From: UMGS1312 sp964631595
GTDB taxonomy: Bacteria; Bacillota; Clostridia; Oscillospirales; CAG-272
DNA length: 12,902 nt
Reading direction: 5' to 3'
Assembly: GCA_964631595.1 (NCBI GenBank)
Contig: CAZVXL010000036.1
Coordinates: 1 to 12,902 of the forward strand
This document shows positions 1 through 8,900 of this stretch, in pieces. Numbering within the stretch: the first letter of the stretch is position 1; each line of letters begins with the position of its first letter. The notes beneath the pieces were generated by a model. It was not told where the DNA came from, did not search any database, and saw only the letters and a list, made by a program, of their open reading frames with translations. The translations under genes were made by a program, and so were the position numbers.

Positions 1-57
1 TTGAGAATGGTTTCTAAATATTTTGTAAATTCGCACTTGCTTGTTTAATCTGCGGTT

Positions 58-73
58 TATGTTATACAGCATA
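58..73. promoter_or_regulatory. imperfect palindrome, possible operator
   Basis: The 16-mer TATGTTATACAGCATA matches its own reverse complement at 12 of 16 positions. It lies about 60 bases upstream of the start of the XRE regulator remnant, where such regulators often bind to control their own operon. No good Bacteroidota promoter is seen next to it; a TTTG at 22-25 has only a poor -7 match (TAATCTGC) 20 bases further on. In AT-rich DNA a palindrome of this quality can occur by chance, so this is only a weak candidate. Confidence 0.17.
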
Positions 74-133
74 TTATGATTCAAGACTCAAAAATAATCG
101 CTAACTTTACGTTCAAATTTTATAAATCAATCA

Positions 134-348
134 ATGGATACAAAAACAGAACGACAGAAGTTAAATAGAAAAAGGTAGTTTTGGCAGAGACTGGGCACAC
201 CTGTAAATGGCTCGCGGAGCAACTAGGGAAAGATCCAGTTACCATCTCCAAATGGTGTACTAATACATCTCAACCAGATTTGTATACATTAAAAAAACAT
301 TTCTGAGCTGATTAACACAAAAATGTTGAACTTCTAATTGATAAATAA
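134..348 (+). pseudogene. frameshifted XRE-family (Cro/C1-type HTH) regulator remnant
   Basis: The ATG at 134 opens a reading frame giving MDTKTERQKLNRKR and then TAG at 176-178. The continuation of the family sequence sits in another frame from about 175: VVLAETGHTCKWLAEQLGKD and onward, including the helix-turn-helix core TISKWCTNTSQP, ending at TGA 304-306. This is the small DNA-binding regulator type common in Bacteroidales, normally starting with an LNRIKVVLAE-like segment, so one base appears lost near 167-175. Tail-like codons then reappear in two further frames: ISELINTK from about 300, and VELLIDK ending in TAA at 346-348. That implies two more indels, both near A-runs. A short HTH peptide could still start at TTG 181, but it would lack the first helix. 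The remnant ends 8 bases before the radical SAM gene, so it was probably the operon's own regulator. The family call is firm; the number of lesions is inferred without an alignment. Confidence 0.8.
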
Positions 349-356
349 CTATTGCC

Positions 357-1748
357 GTGGCTAAAAAGAAACCCAGAATTGGATTGGTTGACGCAGATTT
401 ATTAAACGGAGGTACCCGACATCCGAATTTATTGTTAATGAAACTTTCCGGGTTCCTCAAAGACAATAATTTGGTTGTCGAGTTAATTACTACGAATACT
501 ATAAATATTTCAAAATATAAGTTAATCTACATCTCAAAGGTTTTCTCTTTCTCTCCTGACCCTCAATTTTATACTACTGCCACCAAATACCAGAAAAGAA
601 AGTTTAGGATTGGTGGTACCGGTATGTATGCGACTAAAACTAAAGTTCCCGAGTTCAAGCAATTTCGCGAACGGGATATGTATCAAATAGAAAATGATTC
701 ATTTTTAAGTACGCTACCCAATAAATATAATATAGAAGAAAGACCGTTTGGCATAGATTTAAGTCGTCAAATGCCGGATTATAATCTATATGATGATTAT
801 ATTGAGCAGAAGATTAAAGAAGGAAGAAATCCGAATTATTATAACGACTATAGACGTTACTCGATTGGCTTTCTTACTAGGGGCTGTATCCGTCATTGTC
901 CATTTTGCGTTAATAAACTAGAAAATGAAATTTCTGCATACTCTAAACTTGAATGGTTTGTCAGTAACGAAAGAGACAATCGTGGTAGATTGATTAGACC
1001 GTACATCTATTTATGGGATGACAATTTTCTTGCAGCCCCCAAGGAAATATGGAAGCCTCAGTTGGAAGCATTGATGAAACTAGGGCGTCCTTTTCAATTT
1101 AGACAAGGATTAGATGAACGGATTATTGCAGAAAGTCCTGATGGAGAGGAAATCGCTAAAATGCTTTCTCAGTGTAAATATCATGGAGATTTTATATTTG
1201 CCTTTGACAACTGGCAGGACAGAGAGAAAATAATAAAAGCGTTAAAAATATGGAGGAAATATAATCCCAGGAAAGGCACTAAATTCTATTTGTTCTGTGG
1301 GTATCGCATGACACCAGACAATATTGAGCGTTTCTATGAGGATATTTGCTTAATTTTCAAACGTATCGAAATTCTCATGAAATTTGGTTGTGTAGGATAT
1401 GTCATGAGGCATGAAGATTATCATAATTCTCCCCTTCCTAACTTGTATGTACAGATTGCGAGATGGTGTAATCAGCAGGCATTTTATAAAAAAATGTCAT
1501 TTTGGGAGTTTGTATATCGTAATCAATCTTTCTGGGAAGAGACAACTAAAAAGATTATTGGACGACCGAAACAAAAGAGCTATGATGGGTTCGTGGAAGA
1601 TGTAAAGGCCGGATATTATGATAACGTCAAAATGTGTCTTCCTTTAAAGACCATTGTTCAGTTGTTTGATATGTTCCCAAAACATGTTGATGAGCTACTA
1701 GATTTGTTCTCCCTTAAATTTGAAATACTCAAAAATTCAAACTTGTAA
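357..1748 (+). CDS. radical SAM enzyme of unknown substrate
   Basis: This 463-residue protein carries the radical SAM cluster motif CIRHCPFC (C177, C181, C184; CX3CX2C), which binds a 4Fe-4S cluster that cleaves S-adenosylmethionine. It is preceded by GFLTRG and followed by IYLWDDNF at about residue 220, both typical of the TIM-barrel core. The N-terminal ~100 residues (KPRIGLVDADLLNGGTRHP, then RIGGTGM near 84-90) resemble the Rossmann-like domain found ahead of B12-type radical SAM barrels, but no DxHxxG cobalamin-binding motif is seen. The C-terminal ~150 residues are helical and Trp/Tyr-rich, without further Cys clusters. The start is GTG at 357, because in-frame stops lie just upstream and no ATG fits. 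No Shine-Dalgarno is obvious, as usual in Bacteroidota. The NERD helicase gene follows after 11 bases. It is too large and differently built to be a viperin. The substrate is unknown; context suggests nucleic acid or nucleotide modification. Confidence 0.85.
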   Translation: MAKKKPRIGLVDADLLNGGTRHPNLLLMKLSGFLKDNNLVVELITTNTINISKYKLIYISKVFSFSPDPQFYTTATKYQKRKFRIGGTGMYATKTKVPEFKQFRERDMYQIENDSFLSTLPNKYNIEERPFGIDLSRQMPDYNLYDDYIEQKIKEGRNPNYYNDYRRYSIGFLTRGCIRHCPFCVNKLENEISAYSKLEWFVSNERDNRGRLIRPYIYLWDDNFLAAPKEIWKPQLEALMKLGRPFQFRQGLDERIIAESPDGEEIAKMLSQCKYHGDFIFAFDNWQDREKIIKALKIWRKYNPRKGTKFYLFCGYRMTPDNIERFYEDICLIFKRIEILMKFGCVGYVMRHEDYHNSPLPNLYVQIARWCNQQAFYKKMSFWEFVYRNQSFWEETTKKIIGRPKQKSYDGFVEDVKAGYYDNVKMCLPLKTIVQLFDMFPKHVDELLDLFSLKFEILKNSNL

Positions 1749-1759
1749 TAAGTTGGACT

Positions 1760-3490
1760 ATGGCTATTATATCTCACGATTATAAGGATCTAGATATGTT
1801 AGAGACTATCATAGTAAAAAATGATGGTACACCTCTGCATGGAGAAATTGATATGTATCGGAGAATATATAATGATTGCCAAAAGAGTGATATGTTATGG
1901 CACTTTTGGCACGATTTGAGGTTGCCAATATCCATTAACTCACAATCAGAAATCCAGATAGATTTTTTGTTGGCTTGTGCATATGGTATACTAATAATAG
2001 AAGTCAAAGGCGGTAGGGTTGGTATAGATGATGGTAAATTTTACTTTAGCAGTAATGGAGTTAACTATATGGATAGGTCTCCGTTTGCTCAAGCGGATGA
2101 CTACAAATTTGCTATTATAAACAATAACATCCTTCCTAATGGTGTCTTCGTGGCTACAGCCTGTGCATTCCCACATACTATCATGTCATCAACAAATAGT
2201 GCCTCCATTCTTGATTTAAAATATAAACTTTGGACTGAGGCAGAACAAACATCCTCAAATTGTTCTTTCGCAAAATTTGCATTAGATGTTATATGCAAGG
2301 AACGGCAAATGAAGAACTGGGGGGAAGTTATTATGTCTGACAAAGAATTGGCTATTTCAATAAGTCCCTTTTCTCAAAACAGGCCAACATTCTGGAATTA
2401 TTCTGAAGAGAACTATGCTACTATAGTCAATTGGCTTGAAGTTCAAAACCTTGAAATTTTCCGCGCCATTCAACAAAACAAAAGAATTATTATGGAGGGC
2501 GGTCCGGGAACAGGTAAAACTACGATTGCAAAAGCGTTTATTCGAAAATATAAAAACTTAAGAGGCGTCTATCTCTGCTGGAACAACCTACTTGCATCTA
2601 AAATAAAACACGACTTGGAAATCGCAAACATAAAGAACTGTCAAGTCGAACAATATATCTCCTTTATCTCGAAACTATCTACTGGGAAAGCTACCATTAG
2701 TTTTGAAGATTTTCAAGGCACACCCAATAGTATCCGTACTAAAATTAATGAAGTTGTAAAGGCTTATCGAAAACGAGACGCTTTCTATCCCTTTGATTTT
2801 ATCGTCGTAGATGAGGCACAAGATATATTTGACAAGGGAATCAAGGATGTAATCAATACTCTCACATCAGTTGATTCAAGAGGATTATCCAATGGTCGGT
2901 ATCTAGTCTTTTATGACACGGAGCAGGGTTATCGAAACGATGATCGTCAATTGAGAGTATTTGCAAATGAGATCTCTGATTTTGGAGCGCATTACATATT
3001 GAACGAAAACAAAAGAGTCCCGTCCAATAAATGTCTGGTTCATTGTGCTAATAAAATCCTCCACGCCGAATCACACGAGGTTTGCAACATCATTGACGAT
3101 TTTTCGTTATCAAATTCCTCATGCATTAAGATTAATAACTGTGCTACTTACCGTGAGGGAATTGGACTCCTTAAAGATATTTATTTAAGAGCTAAATCTA
3201 ATAAATCCATTAGTGATTATGTGTTGCTCTCCTCGTCAACTTTACGAAGCGGGACTGCTTCATTCTATGATAGGTTAGCTGATATTGAGTGGATAAAAGA
3301 ACTGACACCGAGAAATTTATCATTACAAGGCGATACATTATCATTAACAACCATATTGTCATTTAAAGGGCTGGAAAATAAGCACATTATTCTTCTCCTA
3401 GAAGCTGATAAAGTGAACGATAAATATGAACTTTATATAGGAATGTCAAGAGCTATTCTTGATGTTGAAATCATCTATTTAAAGAAATGA
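1760..3490 (+). CDS. NERD-domain nuclease fused to SF1 (UvrD-like) helicase
   Basis: This is a 576-residue two-domain protein. Residues ~28-125 form a NERD (nuclease-related) domain of the PD-(D/E)XK type, with E29, D68 in QIDFLL and E81/K83 in IIEVKGG as the likely metal-binding residues. Residues ~225-576 form a superfamily 1 helicase/ATPase: Walker A GPGTGKTT (K253), Walker B DEAQD (351-355), a motif-IV-like LNENKRVP stretch, and the C-terminal FKGLE (535-539) and YIGMSRA (559-565) motifs of the UvrD C-terminal fold. It probably uses ATP to move on DNA while the NERD domain cuts. The nuclease catalytic residues look complete. The start ATG 1760 lies 11 bases after the radical SAM stop; Met13 (1796) is an alternative. 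The TGA stop overlaps the next ATG in ATGA, which suggests translational coupling. Family assignment is secure; the part it plays in defence is inferred from its neighbours. Confidence 0.88.
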   Translation: MAIISHDYKDLDMLETIIVKNDGTPLHGEIDMYRRIYNDCQKSDMLWHFWHDLRLPISINSQSEIQIDFLLACAYGILIIEVKGGRVGIDDGKFYFSSNGVNYMDRSPFAQADDYKFAIINNNILPNGVFVATACAFPHTIMSSTNSASILDLKYKLWTEAEQTSSNCSFAKFALDVICKERQMKNWGEVIMSDKELAISISPFSQNRPTFWNYSEENYATIVNWLEVQNLEIFRAIQQNKRIIMEGGPGTGKTTIAKAFIRKYKNLRGVYLCWNNLLASKIKHDLEIANIKNCQVEQYISFISKLSTGKATISFEDFQGTPNSIRTKINEVVKAYRKRDAFYPFDFIVVDEAQDIFDKGIKDVINTLTSVDSRGLSNGRYLVFYDTEQGYRNDDRQLRVFANEISDFGAHYILNENKRVPSNKCLVHCANKILHAESHEVCNIIDDFSLSNSSCIKINNCATYREGIGLLKDIYLRAKSNKSISDYVLLSSSTLRSGTASFYDRLADIEWIKELTPRNLSLQGDTLSLTTILSFKGLENKHIILLLEADKVNDKYELYIGMSRAILDVEIIYLKK

Positions 3491-5799
3491 ACGATAATTT
3501 CAAAAACATAGTCAATAAAGACTCCGAACTAGTCGATGCCATTATCAGCCTTATGGTTCACAGTCAAAAGTCTAACGCAAGACGGCTGCTTTTACTCTTG
3601 AATGAGATTATTGACTTTTATTTATCTAAGGAAGATGAAGATATTCATTTCCCAATAGTGCGAATCCCCAATTGCCCGGATTGGGCGGAAGACGTCTTTG
3701 TGGAATACCTCGTTTTGAAATTGGCGCTTTCATATAACGATAAAAACATAAATAAGTTGAAAGCATTGAAGGAAACGCCAATTATGCTCGCGACCAATGA
3801 TAATCGGTTCAATAATAGACTAATAAAATATCGACGATATGTTTCCCAAATATGTAGGACAGAGATACCATTGTATTCTTACGTAGGAAAAAATCTATTG
3901 TTCACCCCAACCCAAGTACTCAATGCTTCGCGGGGCAATAAAAATGAATATCTCAGTGATCTAGCAGGTGGATATAACAATCTTGACAATGATTTAAATT
4001 TGACAATATGCACTGAAATTGGACAAAAAGAGATTGATGACATTACTTACGATAACGAACTCCTTGGAGAATCCATTTCCAATCTATTTGTAATATATCG
4101 TAACAGTGAGCAGTTTAATTCGTTAACAAAAAGTGGAATTGAACGAGCTGGTTTGGATAATGTCAAGAACTGCTTTGTATTCGAGTTTTCGCAAAAGCCA
4201 CAACGCCTTTATAAAACTAGGGCGCGAATGATTAGTTTAGGACACTCAAAATTCGAATGTCTTGCTACTGAAAAAGAAGCCTTGCATAATGATGACTTTA
4301 TAACATTTACAGAGGAAGAAACGTCATATTTGTTTGAGAAACCTCTTATTAAACAGCATGTATTCATTGAGGATGACCAATTTTACTATAATGGTATGAT
4401 TGGAGAATTTGTTGGAACTTGTGATTATCCTGTACTCGAACGTAATCACCTATCTCTGTGTCTTAATGAAGAATTATGTAATCAGTATCTAAAAAAAGCA
4501 CAGTCTGCTATTGATGGAATGGATGATGAGTTAGCTTTCTCGCTAGGATACCAGCAAGAAATAGCAAATAATAGGATAATTCCTGAAATTTTGAAATTCA
4601 TCGGAGATGACACAAGGGTTGCTTTTATATTACCTCATGATACAACTAAACAAGAAAAAGATGGTCTGAAAGCTGTTTTTGGTATAGATAGAAAATTAAA
4701 ATTTTATTGTCTATCTCAATTAACGCCAAAGAATGGTAAATCCGCTATAAAAGAAAAGTGTATAGTAAATCTCACGTATAGAGGCCACTTCACTAATAGC
4801 AGTTATCATAAATATCCAAATTCTTTTGACCCATATATCTTGAATGCTGGACAAAGAATACTAGATATAGCTCATGGATTTTCTTTTAACAGTATCCATG
4901 AGTGGGATCTATATGAATACAATAAATTACTGTGTCAATATACGGATAGTCTGTTTAGAAAACATTATGCCTTTACGCTTACCGAGCCAATTCATCCTGT
5001 AAGTACTAAGGAAAATTATGATGAGGAACCTGATGAAACGCAGACTAGGAGCAACAGTACACAAACCAATTCTATCATTTTTTCTGATGGAGAAAAAATA
5101 TCTGTTCTTGATACAGAGCTCATAATTTATGAAAAAGACTCTGTTATTACGATTGAGAAGTTCTCAGAGTTAAAAGAGCATTTGGAGAATCTTAATGGTG
5201 TTAAATTACAGAAACTTTCCGCTTTAGATGAAGTGATTGAAGAATTCATGGAACAGAAAAGCCAAAGAGCAAACGAAAAAGTTCAGGTATTGCGTGCCTA
5301 CTACTTGAGTAGAGGACGTTTATCAAAAGATGATGAACAATCAGGCAATACAATTTGGAACATTCTTTTAAGAAAAAAAGTGGAGGCAATGGGAGAACAA
5401 AAAGTGTATGATGAACTTATGGAGCCCTTAAATGTCCGTGAGAGAATAAGTTTGAATGCTTTCCATGCTTGGCATTCTTCTGAAAGTAAAATGCTTCTAC
5501 CATTAGTGCGAAGGACGCAGAAACGTCTAATTGAATACATAGGCCTTCCTTTGAAGTATCTTGACGCAATGAGAGCTATAAAGCGTGCTACTAAGGCAAA
5601 CTCGAAAGCAAATAATCAGATGATAGACCATTTCATGATGGATTATCTGTTTGGTGAAATTACGGATGAAATCTTTGAGGAATTTGAAGAAAGCCCAATC
5701 AATGAATCTCTCCAAATTCACAATATCAAAGATTTTGAAGCCCTAGTCGAACTAATTAAAGAAAAGATTGACCTCAAAACAATTGCGACGTGTAATTAA
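3487..5799 (+). CDS. large protein of unknown function, possible DrmE-like DISARM component
   Basis: I do not firmly recognise this 770-residue protein. No Walker motif, Cys cluster or membrane segment is visible. The N-terminal ~500 residues are mixed alpha/beta, with beta-like stretches such as NLLFTPTQVL and NLFVIYRN. An acidic, Ser/Thr/Gln-rich linker (about 505-530) follows, then a small beta segment (IIFSDGEKISVL) and a charged helical stretch (~555-610). The C-terminus has an HTH-like or helical motif near residues 650-700 around ISLNAFHAWH (W662), then RRTQKRLIEYIGLPLKYLDA. That arrangement, the size and the position directly before a drmA-like gene recall DrmE, the unknown-function protein of class 2 DISARM. 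The match is from memory of the family, not an alignment. The ATG overlaps the upstream stop by four bases, so the two genes are probably translated together. It may be a DNA-binding or scaffold subunit. Confidence 0.5.
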   Translation: MNDNFKNIVNKDSELVDAIISLMVHSQKSNARRLLLLLNEIIDFYLSKEDEDIHFPIVRIPNCPDWAEDVFVEYLVLKLALSYNDKNINKLKALKETPIMLATNDNRFNNRLIKYRRYVSQICRTEIPLYSYVGKNLLFTPTQVLNASRGNKNEYLSDLAGGYNNLDNDLNLTICTEIGQKEIDDITYDNELLGESISNLFVIYRNSEQFNSLTKSGIERAGLDNVKNCFVFEFSQKPQRLYKTRARMISLGHSKFECLATEKEALHNDDFITFTEEETSYLFEKPLIKQHVFIEDDQFYYNGMIGEFVGTCDYPVLERNHLSLCLNEELCNQYLKKAQSAIDGMDDELAFSLGYQQEIANNRIIPEILKFIGDDTRVAFILPHDTTKQEKDGLKAVFGIDRKLKFYCLSQLTPKNGKSAIKEKCIVNLTYRGHFTNSSYHKYPNSFDPYILNAGQRILDIAHGFSFNSIHEWDLYEYNKLLCQYTDSLFRKHYAFTLTEPIHPVSTKENYDEEPDETQTRSNSTQTNSIIFSDGEKISVLDTELIIYEKDSVITIEKFSELKEHLENLNGVKLQKLSALDEVIEEFMEQKSQRANEKVQVLRAYYLSRGRLSKDDEQSGNTIWNILLRKKVEAMGEQKVYDELMEPLNVRERISLNAFHAWHSSESKMLLPLVRRTQKRLIEYIGLPLKYLDAMRAIKRATKANSKANNQMIDHFMMDYLFGEITDEIFEEFEESPINESLQIHNIKDFEALVELIKEKIDLKTIATCN

Positions 5800-5833
5800 G
5801 TTGCTATTCGGAATATCTTTATGGCACCTCATA

Positions 5834-5865
5834 TTTGCAGGAGTGCCCAAGATGTAGTAAATTTG
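5834..5865 (+). promoter_or_regulatory. Bacteroidota-type promoter for drmA-like gene
   Basis: TTTG at 5834-5837 is followed after exactly 20 bases by TAAATTTG at 5858-5865. This is a full match to the Bacteroidota primary-sigma consensus TTTG-N19-21-TAnnTTTG. Transcription would begin near 5872, giving a leader of about 29 bases before ATG 5901. It lies in the only sizeable gap inside the cluster (5800-5900), so the helicase and DUF1998 genes can probably be expressed apart from the three genes upstream. It also argues against the TTG 5835 start, which would sit inside the -33 element. Confidence 0.65.
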
Positions 5866-5900
5866 TAAATATTAAACCAAGCAATATCAGGAAATTAAGA

Positions 5901-8900
5901 ATGTCAAACATCATAGATCTCAAAAGGGACTCTTTAGAGGCGTTTATTAGGGAACAAATGATTGGCCCCAATGGATGCCGAGGGAAGTTTTCATATCATA
6001 CGGACGCTGAGGATTCTGTATGTAAAGAGGAAGTGGTAAATACCACTCCCGGTTCAATCTATAGTACTGCGATTCTTTTCCCTAAACAAATGCCTGTAGA
6101 AGACCGCCAGGATTCAGGCGAGAATAGACAGATGTCTGTTGAATCATCTGATGCAGATGAAGTAGCTACAAGCGAGACAGCTCCAGCAGAGGCTCCGCAA
6201 CAAGAGACTAACTCCGAACTCTACAGACAAGAAGAAATTGACGATGAAGATATTTATTCTTTAAGCAGAAGATTCCCTCATGCTATTGGTATGTCCTGTT
6301 GCTTGGCCAAAGAAGCTTTGATAAATGGGGACCTTCGGATTTCTATCTCAGGTAGATATTATAAAAAAATCACCGGGACAGACCGCAGTAACATTAGGGT
6401 CAATCTTACGGACAATGACAAGCTCTTTAAAGATTTCTGGAACTCGACACAGACTGTTCATCAATACTTTTCATTTGATGGTAAATCCCTCTCAATCAAA
6501 GATATTAATTCCAAGAATGTATCTAATGTCAAACAGCTGCTACGAGATTTAAATCAGGAGTTAGCATTACGAATCGCAAAAAGGCTGAACATCGTAGAGA
6601 AGGTTAAAGCTCAATATAGATTTTTGCTTTCGTATCGCGAATATCTATTCAACCAATTACGTCAAGTTAAAGACGGGCAGTACCTTTCGGACGAAGATAT
6701 TAATAAATTCCGTGAAGGTATACTTGAAATTGAAAATTACGAGACAATCATCTCTTATTTTGATGACTTGCTCTCCATGTATGACAAAAAGAGTTTTGGA
6801 TTCTGGAGATCAATATCATTTACAAAGGACATTGATTTATCTAGTATTCCTTTAGACAAACTTCAAGGTCATAAGACCATCTTTAAACCGGAAGATTATC
6901 CGGCTTTAAAAAATATTATTTTAGATACTGTCCCTAACCGCAATGGAGAGGGCGGCAATTCATCTGATAGGCATATATCATTATCTGCTTGGTTACAAAT
7001 AACGAAAGATAGCCGAAGTGATAATGACGATAAAGTTTATTTGAAACTGCTGATTCAGAATGATTCAACGCCTTTTCAAGAAGACAAGCATAATTATTTC
7101 TCGATAGTAAATGAGCAGGTTAACCTTTTCTGTTTCTTTGGCATAAAAGGTTCTGTAATCAGCAAGTATCTTTTGCCATATCGGAAGAATGAAAATTATG
7201 AAGACGTCTCAAAAGCAGAAGATAAACTCAACTACCTATATCGAGAAATTGAGGACTATGGTGTAGGACACATGTGTTCCGTCGATTGGAATAAAGATTC
7301 AAAAGGCAAAGTAAATGAAGTTTTCATTGAATTTTTACCGTCTTTTGAAACTCCTGATGTTGAGCCAGTGCCTAGGAAAAAGTTTTCTGAATATGTTACT
7401 ACCGACGGTGCAATGGTTCCTGCTCCATTTCTAGAAGATACCAATGTGCTTCAATTTAAACGATTATCATCGTTTTCAGAAGTTTCAGACAATGAAATCA
7501 TAAACGAATTGAAAAAATTCGTCAACGCTTATGGTTTGTGGATTCAAGAAATGAGAGAGCGATTGGAGGCAGGAGATCTCGAATTCGGAAATGCCAACTT
7601 GGATGAGTGCGTATCGGATTATATGCGAATGCTCTCCAATATCAATGATATTTTGTCACCAAATCCAACTGCGCTTAAGGCTTTTAGAGTGATGAACTCA
7701 GCTATGTATATGCAATTATGGCATAACAAGCTTGAGAATCAAGAACAAATAAGAGAGCTCGGTCGCCGAAAACTTAATGCTGATTTCTACAAATCATCAA
7801 GTGATGAAATCTTTAAGGAAGGTGAACACGCAGCTTGGCGACCATTTCAGTTGGCTTTCATTTTACTGAATCTGGATGGCATTTTCAATAATCCAAAAGA
7901 TCCTCAGTGGAATAAAAGGAATGAACTTGTAGATTTGGTTTGGTTCCCAACTGGTGGTGGTAAAACAGAAGCATATCTTGGACTGATTGCCTTGTGTATA
8001 TTAAACAGAAGAATCTCTCACCGAAATAAAGGTGGAGGAGTATCTGCGATAATGCGATATACTCTTCGACTTCTTACCACGCAACAATTTCAACGTGCCT
8101 TAAGGCTTATCATGGCCTTAGAGCAAATCCGGTGTTGGGAACCCAATGATTATGGGAGTGATATTATCTCAATAGGTCTTTATGTAGGAGATGCTTCTCT
8201 TCCAAATACAAAGCAACGCCTAAAGGAAGAAGCAATCAAATGGGCCCGAAGGGAAACCACGAACAATACCAAAATTCCAATGGATTTATGCCCTTGGTGT
8301 GGAAAGCGTTTAATATATGACTCCGGTGTACAGAAATTCTTTTGCGAGAATAGGAATTGTACATTTGGGAACAAAGCGGTACCAGTAGAACTCTGTGATG
8401 AATCAATCTACGAAAATCCTCCATCACTATTATTTGGCACCGTTGATAAATTTGCTGCTATTGCAAACAAGGTCTCCACTTCAAATAATGAAAAGACTAA
8501 GGATTCCCGTAGGATTTTTGGAACCGTTGCGGGGTTCTTAACTCCTGATTTGATTATTCAAGATGAGCTGCATTTGCTTTTGGGCCCTTTAGGAAGTGCC
8601 GTTAGTTTCTTCGAGGGGGCTATAGACCAACTATGTAGCAGAGAAGAAACTCTCGAAAACGGGAATAAAATTTACTTACGCCCTAAAATAATATCATCTA
8701 CGGCTACCACAAGAAACACGGAATTACAGATTCGTGCTCTCTACGATCGTAGTGTCAATATCTTCCCCAAAAATGGATTAACGCACGATGATTCGTTCTT
8801 CTCTTTTTATAAGAGAGAGAAAGTCGATGATAAAGAACGATATTGTTCCAAGAGAAAGTATATTGGTATTATGCCTACGGGGAGAACGCAGATGACAACA

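Noticed and set aside
357..1748. Prokaryotic viperin identity for the radical SAM protein
   Set aside because: At 463 residues with a Rossmann-like N-terminal domain and a CIRHCPFC motif, it lacks the compact viperin layout; no nucleotide kinase neighbour is present.
5788..5807. Weak stem GCGAC/GTTGC at the end of the 770-residue gene, as a terminator
   Set aside because: Only five pairs with one wobble, and no T-tract follows.
5835..5900. 22-residue N-terminal extension of the drmA-like gene from TTG, containing CPRC
   Set aside because: The TTG lies within the -33 element of a strong promoter match, the extension has only half a zinc knuckle, and family-like sequence starts at ATG 5901.
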